A DNA stretch of 64,000 nt. Origin: Lumbricus rubellus (taxonomy: Eukaryota; Annelida; Clitellata; Crassiclitellata; Lumbricidae). The notes below the pieces were generated by a model. The model did not search any database and had not been told where the DNA came from. It worked only from the letters and a program-made list of their open reading frames with translations. The position numbers and the translations under genes were made by a program. The stretch spans positions 44,798,509 through 44,862,508 of the forward strand of contig OX243812.1 in assembly GCA_945859605.1 (NCBI GenBank), written 5' to 3'. Positions 54,964 through 64,000 of the stretch are shown in pieces. Position 1 is the first letter of the stretch; each line of letters opens with the position of its first letter.

Positions 54964-56247
54964 TCTTTCTTCTTTGGTTCTCTGCCGTCAGGCAGGTTCA
55001 TATGTCCAATGACGCCACGCATATCTGTTCTGTGCATCCATCTTTAGCCCTCTGTAACCGTCCTTTGTCATCATCCAGTCCAGTAGCATTGTTCTTGGTC
55101 TTCCTCTTGTCTTTTTCCCCTCCATTCTTCCTTCGATGATATCTCGTACTATAGTGTCGCTCCTCATGATGTGGCCAATCCAGTTCCTCTGTCGCCTCCG
55201 TATTGTCTCCAGCATTGATCTTTCCTCTTCCACCATTTGCAGTATTTCTTCGTTCGTCTTGTGCTCCTTCCAGCTGACACGCTTCATTCTTCGCCAAATC
55301 CACATTTCGAAAGCTTCCAATCTTCTTATGTCATCCTTTCTCATTGTCCATGTTTCCGACCCATACAGTACCACACTCCACACCAGCGTCTTGACCATTC
55401 TCTTCTTTAGATTCATATTTAGTTTTCCTCTGAGGAGTTCCCCTCTTTTGTTGAATGCATCTTTTCCCATGGCTATTCGTCTTTTTATTTCTACATGACA
55501 TCTTGCATCATCTGTGATCATACTTCCTAGGTAACAGAATTTCTCCACGTGCTCTATTTCCTCTCCGTTTAATGTGATCTTAAGAATTGCTTTCTTTCCT
55601 CCTTTGCTTATCCTCATAGCCTTTGTCTTTTTGATGTTTATTTTCATGTCGTATTCTGATGATATCATGTTCAATCGATCCATCATTCTTTGTAATCCTT
55701 CTTGAGTGCCTGCCAACATTGCCTGATCGTCCGCAAACCTCAGAGCTTTTATCAGTCTCCCTCCTACCTTTATCCCCTCATTCACTTCTTCCAGTGTTTC
55801 TCTTACAATTTCTTCTATATAGATATTAAACAGTATTGGGGATAGTGGGCATCCTTGCCTCACACCTCTTCCTATCTTTCCTGGTTCCGAGTATTCTCCA
55901 TCAATTCTAATTTTCACCTTCTGCCCCATATATAGATTACCTATCAATCGCCTTTCCTGCCATTCCACTCCTATTCTTCTTAGCGCAGTCATCAGCTTCT
56001 TCCAATCGACCCTGTCAAACGCTTTTTCATAGTCAACGTAGCATATGTATATGTCCTGTCCATGCTGGATGCTTCTTTCTGTTAGAATTCTCAGTGCTGC
56101 AATCGCGTCTCTTGTTCCTCTTCCCTTTCTGAAGCCAAATTGATCCTCTCCAATGATTTTATCATTTTCTGCTTTTGTCTGCAATCTTTTCGTGATCACT
56201 CTTAGTAGAATTTTTGATGCATGGGTAAGGAGACTTATAGTGCGGTG
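54964..56247 (-). mobile_element. Second LINE nested in the endonuclease of the first
   Basis: A 5'-truncated copy of a related LINE, flanked by the 13-bp duplication GTCTGCATCTGCT (54951-54963 and 56248-56260). It starts inside the RT fingers ([15 protein letters not shown]) and ends with an AAAGAAGAAAGA tail on the minus strand, like the copy at 58805 (AAAGAAGAAG). The RT motifs [32 protein letters not shown] and [11 protein letters not shown] are intact and uninterrupted to the C-terminus, so it is younger than its host. Confidence 0.93.
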
Positions 56248-56620
56248 GTCTGCATCTGCTGTCGGTGCATATATCTGACATATCGTCACAGCTCCAGTCG
56301 CAGTTCTGAACCTGACAGATAATATCCGATCGCTTACCGGATTGTAGCTCATCATTGCTCGCTGAGCAGCCTTTGACATAATCAGCCCAACTCCCGATCT
56401 GTGCCCCTCTTCCATCCCAGAGCTAATGATCTTATACCCTTGCACACAGCTTTCCTGCACTCCCGTCCAATGTGTTTCCGCAATTCCGATGACATCCCAT
56501 CTCAACCTCTCCAATTCCTTTATTAGCATAGTCATGGCTCCAGTTGCATATAGTGTTCTAACATTCCATGTTCCAAATGTAGTAATTCTCTTTGCAGTAA
56601 TAATTTGTCTTTTTCCGCTT
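54988..56620 (-). pseudogene. Chimeric endonuclease-RT open frame
   Basis: One continuous frame joins the host LINE endonuclease N-terminus ([27 protein letters not shown]) to the nested LINE reverse transcriptase ([11 protein letters not shown] onward) across the target-site junction. The endonuclease lacks its GDFNA and SDH motifs, so it would not cut DNA. The fusion is a by-product of in-frame, same-strand insertion. Confidence 0.85.
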
Positions 56621-56636
56621 GGAATTACTTATGATT

Positions 56637-57037
56637 ACTTCTTTACTTTACTGATGCAGTGACGCCTGTCAACCGCCGTGCTGTTGACAGGAAAAATTGT
56701 AGGCCCTATATAGGCCTACTGAACTCATTTTAACTTGTGCTTTTGTCTCTAGTCATGAAAAAGGTCAAACACAGTTTTAAGTTGCGAACAAGAAACGAAT
56801 CATACCATGCAGCATAAGCTTCTTATTTCCCTGATTCGTTATCCTATGCAAGTGGCATGGGTGCCTATGCTATCTAGGATACGTGTGATAATCATGTCCG
56901 TCTATCTGTCACATAGGCTACGTGTGTTGTAATTAAACGGTGCGCCGTAGAAATTTCATAGGTTAGGGCGCTAGGCTATACTTGTCACAGTCATAGCCTA
57001 GCTACTCTCATATTCCGGTCATTTACTGGATATGGTA
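56637..57037. other. No gene seen
   Basis: Sequence between the LINE and the next hAT. The TAGGCCTA word occurs twice. Nothing recognisable. Confidence 0.4.
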
Positions 57038-57234
57038 ACGGTAGTCAGTGGCGGCGCCAGGGGGGGGCTAGGGGGGGCTAAGCCCCCCCTAAACGTGGCT
57101 CAGCCCCCCCCCCAAACGAAAAAGCCGAAAATGTCTATAACGCTTTCTTCGCAATAAGGAAACTAGACAACGACCAACGGCACCGAAATCAACTATGTTA
57201 TTGTGGCGAAATTCAAACTTGTCCTGGTGGATCC

Positions 57235-57510
57235 AGCCCTTCGCCTCCAGCCCGGATTCAGAACAATCCGGACCTCAGCCCTCTTCCTCCCGCTAGTTCG
57301 GACTTTCAGCCCCTTCACTCCTTTAGACCGGTCCGGATCTCAGCCCCTTCATCTTGCCAATTCGGACTTTCAGCCCCTTCCATTCTCCAGACCGGTCCGG
57401 ACCTCAGCCCACTTCATCTTGCCAGTTCGGACTTTCAGCCCCTTCCATCCTCCAGACCTGTCCGGACCTCAGCCCCCTTTCTCTCGCCAGTTCGAAATTC
57501 CAGCCCCCAG
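57235..57510. repeat. ~63-bp tandem repeat
   Basis: About four units around CGGACTTTCAGCCCCTTCC then CAGACCGGTCCGGACCTCAG. The Pro/Ser/Phe-rich 103-aa ORF here is a product of the repeat. Confidence 0.85.
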
Positions 57511-57746
57511 CTAGTCCTATATAATCACATACGAAATGGGGTTTCAATTAGCAGCAGCACTCATGGGGAGACTTGGGGGAAATGCCACAAGTTTGTAGTC
57601 AAGCCCGGCCCTAGGGTGTGCGTAGCCCAATGCAGCAAGCGATTCTCTGAAAAGGGTTCTCAAGCATAACATTTGCGAAGTTGATTTCCTGCCAATAAGG
57701 CACTGTATAGTGTATACCACAGGCTTTAATATTCTAGAAAACTCGC

Positions 57747-58095
57747 CCAGGGATGAAAGTGGATTGGGAAAGTTGCCGGGTCTGACTGTGGCGGACGAAC
57801 CGAAGCCTTTGAGCCGAAAATTTTCTGACGATCTTTTTTGGTCATTCCCCAAAATTGTACAAATTTCACCCATTGTTGGTACCTGACGACCTTTTTTTAG
57901 TCATTTGCTCATAAAATTTCAAAATCATACAATTTTTACCTATTTATTGTAGCCTATCTGACGACCTGGGTTTTTTAGTTGTTTTCCCCAAAATTGTTAA
58001 ACTTGCTTTCCGACTGATATCCGGCACCAGTAAGTCACGAAATTCAATGCCGGGTCGCAGACCCTGACAGACCCGTCTCACTTTCAGTCCAGACG
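57747..58095. mobile_element. Decayed relative of the 20713 MITE
   Basis: CAGGGATGAAAGTG at the left and (reverse-complemented) CTGGACTGAAAGTGAGAC with GGGTCTG at the right resemble the ends of 20713-20847. The flanking 8-mers differ, so it is old or chimeric. Confidence 0.55.
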
Positions 58096-58804
58096 TGTAC
58101 ACTAGTACGGTAGTTGTGACTCGCTTTATTTGCAGACTCGCTCTTTCGGAATCTTTTCCAACACACCCAGTCACTTTCATTTGGCAAAATGACCTGAGTA
58201 GGCTATTAATTAATGCTGCCAAGCGATTAAAGCTGCCAATATCATCACAGTAAAAATTAAGGTGAGTAGCGCGAGGACCTGAAAGGGCAGGGCCCACGGC
58301 GGTTGCAGACTCGTTCGCCTTGCCCTAATGCCGGGCCTGTTTGTGGTTGGGGACGTAGCCTCAGAGATGCTTAACTGTAGGCCTACCCAGGGGCGGATAC
58401 AGGAATTTTCGAAGGGGGGGGCCAAAAAATATTGGGCCTGGGTCGGAATTTTTTTGTCGTTTGGCCGAAACCAGAGTTTAATTTAGTCCCCCCCTCTGGG
58501 GGTGAGAGTGGTGAGGGAGGGGTATGGGGAGGGGGATATCCCCTCCCCACCAGAAACTTTTTTAATTTTCACATGCAATTGTAGCATTTTAAGCTGTTTT
58601 CTTAGCAAAATAGCTGTATTTTCAGTGCTTATAAGAGTGCCACAAAATCTCAATAAATATAGACTATACTTTAAAAATAGTTTTTTTAAAATTTCCACAC
58701 TACAACAGTGCTCTTGTGAGATGTCATTTGAACAAAATTACTCAATTTGTTCAGTACTAATAAAAAAATATATAATTACAATATTAATAATATCTATGTT
58801 ATGT

Positions 58805-59218
58805 CTGGAGCGTCACACTGTACGGAGCAGAGACCTGGACGATGAGAAAGGAGGATGTCAAACGAATAGAAGCGTTCGAGATGTGGATATGGAGAAGGAT
58901 GGAAAGGATCAGCTGGACAGAACATAAATCAAATGAAGAAGTACTGAAGAAGGTGGAAGAACAAAGATCCTTGATGAATACAATTAGAACAAGGCAGAAG
59001 AACTGGATAGGACATGTACTGAGAGGCAACTCCTTGCAAAGAGACATTGTGGAAGGCAAAATGGAAGGGAAGAGGGGAAGAGGAAGACCTAGGGAAAAGT
59101 TCTTGGACTGGATGATGGAGGATGGATATGGAAAACTAAAAGAAAAAGCACAACATCGAGAAGACTGGCGTCGTTGGGCATCTGGACCTGCCGAGAGGCA
59201 GCTTACCTAAAGAAGAAG
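58805..59218 (+). mobile_element. 5'-truncated LINE with TSD
   Basis: Codes the last about 135 residues of a LINE reverse transcriptase ([54 protein letters not shown]). It closely resembles the nested LINE at 54964. The 3' tail is AAAGAAGAAG. The direct repeat ATGTTATGT is exact (58796-58804 and 59219-59227). The frame is open to its own stop, which suggests a recent insertion. Confidence 0.93.
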
Positions 59219-59227
59219 ATGTTATGT

Positions 59228-60100
59228 ATCGAGTTCATCGGCTCAGTTTTGCTGTTGCTGGGTTATTATAGTGAATAACTTCAGACATGAGTATAATTAT
59301 ATTATATAAGCTGACTTTTCAGCACAAGAATCAGCTTATCCCTGTTTCCTAAGATGGTCCTGAATTACCAGAACACACTTTGCAGTTAAATAATAACAAA
59401 TGGTACACAAACCAGCCAAGAACTAATAAATTGGGGAGGTCAAAATCTGAAAGTCGTGTAGTAACGATGTTGTTTTACCAGGTGTTCAAATAACAGAACC
59501 AAAACATTTTGAAATTTGAGTTTAAAATTTGAAAGATAGCGCTGGAGAGAAGCTATTCGGTTGAACAAAAATAGTATTTGTGCAAATATTAAGAGTATAA
59601 GTAACACTCATTTTAACAGGATTGTATCAGATTGCTAAAAACAATTCAGTATATGCAGTATACATGTAGCCTATAATACAAGGAATGCACTCTTATAGGC
59701 ATGGACGGAGTTTATCAGGGCTAGGGGCTAAGCCCCCCCCCCAAGAACCCACAGATTTAAAAATTGGCCGTACATTTTCAGGGGCTAGGAGGAGCTAAGC
59801 TTGCAATCAATTTTTTCCTATTTTTTTGCATATTTTATTTAGATATTTGCACAAGAATTAAACCCTTTACCAGAGTTAAATAATCATGTATAAGCCTAGG
59901 CCTACATGTAATTTAGCAGGAAAAGCTCTAGCTTTATCCTGCATTCCATAATGGTCAGGATTTGGAAAAGAAATTGAACATTTACCATCGGTAGGCCTGT
60001 AACAGGCAACTTTTTGATGTGCCCATTGAACCTGTTGAACTTTTAACATATATAAAAAAAATCCTTCAAAGTTATTTCCAAATGTGTGTCAGGTAACGCA
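59228..60100. other. hAT interior, no intact gene
   Basis: AT-rich. A GGCTAGGGGCTAAGCCCCCC-type block at 59735-59765 resembles the left end of the outer hAT. Confidence 0.5.
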
Positions 60101-60345
60101 TGGGCTTACTGTTGACAATTCCATCAGCGGTAGCTTCTGCAAAGAGATCATTTAGCAAACACAAAATGATAGATTTAAATGTTTGAAGATCTACAATATC
60201 TAATTAACATCTTGTGGATTTGGCCAGGTTGACCTTTGAAGCCTTTGAGTATAATATTGCTAGAACAATCGATTTTGAAACTGACACACGAAAATTTGTA
60301 GAAAAAGGGGCCAGGAATGCTCCTTTCTTGAGCAAATAGGTAAAT
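60100..60345 (+). pseudogene. hAT transposase C-terminal remnant
   Basis: The frame LLTIPSAVASAKRSFSKHKM, then a stop, then RSTISN and LARLTFEAFEYNIARTIDF. This is the hAT dimerisation signature (T.P.SVASAERSFSKLK.IK.YLRSTMSQ.RL..L...SIE...A..ID). It is broken by stops. It shows that the 58388 element descends from an autonomous hAT. Confidence 0.85.
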
Positions 60346-60529
60346 TAAGGTTTTTTAGAAGCATAGATCAAACTCTTGTTCGTGAAAGTGGTTTCCAAAG
60401 TTTTTATTTCACAATGCAATTGTGCAAGAGGCTTACATTTGAGTCTCAGATTGAAGTGAAGGCACACACTGGCAGTGGACAGTTGGTTGAAAAGTTGCAT
60501 TGCAAATGTTGCCTGGTAGACTGCATATA

Positions 60530-60562
<33 letters not shown>

Positions 60563-61300
60563 TATCCATGACATTATGGCTATGTTATGAATCATGGATG
60601 TATGTTACATGTATATCTGGCTTAGGGTCATAACCAGAGACTTTCCCGATAAATAATAATAGTGAATAATAGCTATTGTAGGTCTACTGCATACAGCATA
60701 CAACATTGCTCCTATTAGCTGTTATTAATGGCAAACAAAAGTATTTTTAAAAGTATTTATGTATTTATAATATGAAGCACAGAATGCTCAAAACATTTCC
60801 AAGTTAAAGTATGAATAGACCTCACTGTATTATATTATTTTTAAGACTACAGTAAATAAAATACGTCCCACCACTGAATGAAACATAGTAAGAAATAAAT
60901 AAGAACAAGAAGTAGGCCTAAACATGTGTGATCATTCACCGCAGTTTCTTGCACATATAGACTAAATTCAAAACTTAACAAGTTGCATTTGGAAAAAACT
61001 AAATTAATTCCTAATACTATGGTTAGTGTTAACTTGCTTTGTAATTAATAGTTAGTTGCTATTAGCTATAATTGTGTTTATTGGTGTTAATATTTTTACA
61101 TTTTACTATGAATATATACACGAATAACATACATTGTATGCCATAAATCATAGTCGGATACTGTTGAAAGATTATTTCTTTTCGTTGCTTTATATTAAGA
61201 CAATGCAATTGTCTGAGAGGCTTAGATTTTAAATACATTTATATATTAATTCTCCTGGCCAGGACTGATCCCCTGCAAAAAATCTTTTGGGTGACCATGA
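60346..61300. other. hAT interior, no gene seen
   Basis: AT-rich, with an (AT)n run at 60535-60562. No coding signal. Confidence 0.5.
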
Positions 61301-61487
61301 ATGGGGGGGGCCACGTCCCATGGAGATTTGGAATGGGGGGGGCCATGGCCGGATTGGCCCCCCCCTGGATCCGCCCCTGGGCCTACCCAAATATTTCATA
61401 AATATTTCAAATATATCATTATCAATTTCTACAGACTGAGTGTTATCCATTGTTTATCCATTATGAGCAATTTTGTTAAGACGACAT

Positions 61488-62010
61488 CTTAAAATGCTAC
61501 CCTTGCAGTGAGGAAATTCAAAAATTAAATCGTGGTGGAGACATATTTGATTGAACTCTAAACCAGGTCTTTCAGCAATGAAATTATCAGAAATTTATTG
61601 AGATAACAGCTTAAAATGTTACCTTTACAGTGTGGAGATTAAAAAAATTAAACAATAGGAGGGTCACTTTCTGAATTCACAAACCACGACTATCAGCACT
61701 AAGATTATGAGGTATTTAGATAAAATGGGGAGGGGTATTTTTTGAACTCCTAAACCATGTTTTTCAGCAATGAAATTATGAGAGATTCTGCTGCGATGAC
61801 AGTTCAAAAATAATACCATAACAGTAGGGCCTACTGTTAGGAAAGTTGACAGATTTAAGCAATTGGAGGAGACACTTTTGAAGTCGTATCAGCACTGAAC
61901 TGATGAGTATTTTCGCCATGATGACAGTCAAAAATGCTACCATTGCAGCGTGGAAAAAAACACATTTCGATAATGGGGAGGGGCATATCTCCTCTCTCAA
62001 AACACATCTC
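61488..62010. repeat. ~130-bp degenerate tandem repeat
   Basis: About four diverged units: AAAATGCTACC.TTGCAG.G.GGAA, a GGGAGG.GCAT..T phrase, AAACCA.G.TTTTCAGCAA and TGAAATTATGAG. Part of the outer hAT element. Confidence 0.8.
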
Positions 62011-62019
62011 TCTGCTAGT

Positions 62020-62330
62020 GGCTCAACACTAGCAGAGGGATGAGTCTGCTGTCCTGGCTCGCAAAGCCCTTCGCTCGGCCTCTAGCGGTAAGCTTTTGGT
62101 CCCACGTGTTGAAACATCAACTTGTCAGCGTCGTGCTTTCTCAACTGTAGGTCCTTCTGTCTGGAATAGTCTCCCGGCCGATGCAGATGCGCTTGCTACC
62201 TAGGGTTGACTTGTCAGTGTTCGACAAACTCCTTAAAACTTTTTTGTTTCACCGTGGTTGGACTGGGAGCTCTTCAGAGTGGATTTCTTGAAGGGGTGCT
62301 ATATAAATTCTTGAAATGAATGAATGAATG
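62020..62330 (+). mobile_element. CR1-like LINE 3' end
   Basis: Same family as 21625-21905: LARKALRSASS, CQRRAFSTVGPSVWNSLP (with decay) and a TATATAAATTCTTGAAATGA(ATGA)n tail. Confidence 0.85.
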
Positions 62331-62984
62331 ACTAAGCAATGGTTGCAAATTACACAAAAGTATAGGCTAAACATTCACAGAATAAGTTTTTTAAATGAGG
62401 AAAAACCCACTACATATGACATGCTCCTATAGGGTTTTCCTATGTATACAGCAGGCCTACCCACATGACAGTATACTTATAAACTCGTTAGGCCATAGGC
62501 TTAAACTTTTAGCTTTTGTGATTATAGTAGCCTAAAGATTAAGCCCATTTTTAATTTCTAAGCCCATTTTTTATAATAGTATTTTGACATTCTTATACTG
62601 GTACCGGTAGTCTGCGACTCTGCAAAACGACTTCTTATTGAAGTTTTCATGATTTTATCGTTCATATAATATACTATATAGCTGGCAAAAAGAGCATAAA
62701 AATGGTTCCAGTTGAGGTCAACAGAGCCAAAAATGCGTTGGCGGCTGGGGCTCCGCCCCAGACCCCGCTGGGGAGCTTACGACGCTCCCCCAGACCCCCC
62801 TAGCCGGTATGGGCTTCGTGCCGAAGGCACGAGCAACTTGGCGCCTTCGGCGCTTCGTAAAAAAATTTAAGTTGGGCTTAGGGCTTCAGCCCCCCAAACC
62901 TGAAATCCTGGCGCCGCCACTGACGGTAGTGACCTGACATCTCCCTCAACCAGGATTAGAATTGTCGGGGTTTGAGGTGGTATA

Positions 62985-63870
62985 CAGGGTGGGCCAATAT
63001 AAATGCAACAACTTTGACGCCTTATAACTTTAACACTTTTTATCCTAACATCGTGATCAATATACTAAATTGAAGGTAATTATCCATTCTACTACTGTGT
63101 CAAATCTTGCGCTGATATACGGCACCGTTTAAATAAAAGTTTGGTGCGGCGCACACCTTTCAATTTTGAATGCAAATAATGAACATATCATGGCGCCGCT
63201 CACGGAAGAGGATAGAATTTTAATCAGAATCTTAAGAGTAGAAAAAGAATACAATGCATGTCAGATGTTGATAGAATTCCCTTCTAGAAAATGGAATAAA
63301 TATGATCTACATCGATTGATTAAATAAATTGATGCCACGGGAACGTCTAACAGCGCAACTGTGGTCGCAAACGTTCTCCCGCCGGCACATCGTTCACGTC
63401 ATGCGGTTGCCTATCGGAACGCTAACGTACCAGAGTTTAATGAACCGGAGAACTGGCCACCGAACAACCGGATTTAAACCCGGTTGACTATTCGATCTGG
63501 GGTTGTCTTCAGCAACTGGTCTATCGTGAACCGATACGTGATGTTGAACATTTGAAAGAAGTGATTCTTGGCTGCTGGGCTGAAATAACCCAAGCACTGG
63601 TGGACTCAGCCATCGATCAATGGTCGTCTCGTGTCCATGCTGTCATTAAAGCACGTGGTGGACATATTGAGTATTTGTTTGACTGATGATAAATTCACTC
63701 AAGATATGAATTGTTATTAATAATCTTATTTATTGTTAGAACTAGTGATTGTTTAGAATTGAGTCATTGACACATTCAGTTTAAGACTTTTGATTTTTTT
63801 TCTTGCAGTTTTGCGGCAAAAAGGGACATCGAACATTAATAGCATTATCTCAAAAAGTTGTAATAGTAGG
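62985..63870 (+). mobile_element. Internally deleted Tc1/mariner element
   Basis: The left end CAGGGTGGGCCAATATAAAT follows TA. ATG at 63190 starts an N-terminal piece (MAPLTEEDRILIRILRVEKE..., DNA-binding region) that stops at 63325. The C-terminal piece follows as WPPNN..DLNPVDYSIWGCL and WAEITQALVDSAI..W, ending TGA at 63684-63686. The catalytic middle (first two D residues) is deleted, so it is non-autonomous. The matching right terminal repeat is not convincing in this window; the right boundary is a guess. Confidence 0.8.
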
Positions 63871-64000
63871 GGTAAGTGGTGCAAAAGTGGCAGGGTAGGG
63901 TAAGAGTGGCATCCCCACTTTCGAAGTAAGTACTTATTTTCTGAAACCTTTACCTAGTGCGAACATAGACTATCATTAATTGTTATGTTTTCATAAGACA
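63871..64000. other. Window end, no gene seen
   Basis: Contains two similar phrases, TAGGGGTAAGTGGTGCAAAAGT and TAGGGTAAGAGTGGCA, but nothing assignable. Confidence 0.4.

Larger units (their letters stand above)
51520..56623 (-). mobile_element. RTE-like LINE, near full length, twice interrupted
   Basis: A 13-bp direct repeat ATTACTTATGATT (51507-51519 and 56624-56636) brackets one non-LTR element read on the minus strand. It starts with endonuclease motif [15 protein letters not shown] near 56580, continues MGDFNAKVG near 54850, SDHQLV near 54590, RT boxes KAPGLDN, DFRKAFDSVW and FADD, and ends with GKRNKGRPKKRWVDM near 51680. Two insertions split it: a LINE at 54964-56247 and an inverted-repeat element at 51726-52579. 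Removing them leaves about 2.95 kb, near the usual RTE size. At least two frameshifts (near 54670 and 53935) and an LQRC in place of the usual QG in the RT motif mark it as dead. Confidence 0.9.
58388..61379 (+). mobile_element. hAT element nested in the larger hAT
   Basis: The ends CAGGGGCGGATACAGG and (reverse-complemented) CAGGGGCGGATCCAGG have the exact 8-bp repeat GGCCTACC outside (58380-58387 and 61380-61387). The right-end block GGGGGGGCCATGGCCGGAT matches the MITE at 12900, so this is a longer member of that family. It contains a transposase remnant and a LINE insertion. Confidence 0.93.
57046..62922. mobile_element. Large hAT-like element with 8-bp TSD
   Basis: The 16-bp ends CAGTGGCGGCGCCAGG are perfect inverted copies flanked by the exact 8-bp repeat ACGGTAGT (57038-57045 and 62923-62930). 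At 5.9 kb it is the largest hAT unit here, but about 3 kb is another nested hAT. Its own part has tandem repeats on both sides and many GC hairpins near the right end (GGGGCTCCGCCCC, GCTGGGGAGC..GCTCCCC at 62740-62800). No transposase of its own was recognised. Confidence 0.93.

Noticed and set aside
57203..57514. 103-aa Pro/Phe-rich ORF
   Set aside because: Product of a ~63-bp tandem repeat inside a hAT element.

Overview
The window is repeat-choked genomic DNA of a metazoan, most likely a marine invertebrate. The reasons are spliced genes with GT..AG introns, a prenylated Rab GTPase, a SOCS box and a spectrin-like KASH candidate, together with RTE-like and CR1-like LINEs, tRNA-derived SINEs, hAT, Tc1/mariner and Helitron elements. 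The word TAGGCCTA(C) recurs throughout, which I associate loosely with echinoderms and other marine invertebrates. The species cannot be fixed from sequence alone. There are no operons, CRISPR arrays, rRNA or tRNA genes.

Four host genes can be supported. (1) 2454-2599 (+) is the last coding exon of a SOCS-box protein whose other exons lie upstream, probably outside the window. (2) 11571-12209 (+) is a complete Rab9-type GTPase in one coding exon behind a 5'UTR intron. (3) 20293-22143 (-) is a complete two-exon gene of 145 aa with a PPC/DUF296 domain. (4) 32821-43452 (+) is a six-exon gene that I assembled from splice sites. It encodes a 608-aa coiled-coil/spectrin-like, tail-anchored protein ending in a KASH-like luminal peptide (-YPPT). 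This is the most interesting host locus in the window.

Nearly everything else is mobile DNA, much of it nested. hAT-type elements are recognised by 8-bp target duplications at 4.1-6.65, 4.36, 8.27, 12.9, 13.9-15.6, 20.7, 29.7, 42.6, 49.5-51.4, 57.0-62.9 and 58.4-61.4 kb. Palindromic Tc1/mariner-like elements lie at 25.3-26.7 and 34.5-35.7 kb, and a deleted mariner at 63.0 kb. Helitron ends with G-rich tracts occur at 0-0.95, 30.2-30.8 and 38.8-39.3 kb. CR1/L2-like LINE 3' fragments are everywhere. A nearly full-length RTE-like LINE (51520-56623, minus) carries its own 13-bp target duplication and is itself broken by a second LINE and by an inverted-repeat element that in turn contains a SINE.

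Region by region: 0-4 kb Helitron, LINE, SINE and SOCS-box exon; 4-11 kb hAT and foldback elements; 11.5-12.2 kb Rab9; 13-20 kb hAT, SINE and LINE fragments; 20-22 kb PPC gene; 22.7-32.7 kb foldbacks, an element with subterminal repeats, a mariner-derived satellite and a Helitron; 32.8-43.5 kb KASH-like gene with TE-filled introns; 43.5-49.4 kb mostly featureless AT-rich DNA with two SINEs; 49.4-63.9 kb nested transposons. The four host genes show no evident functional link to one another.
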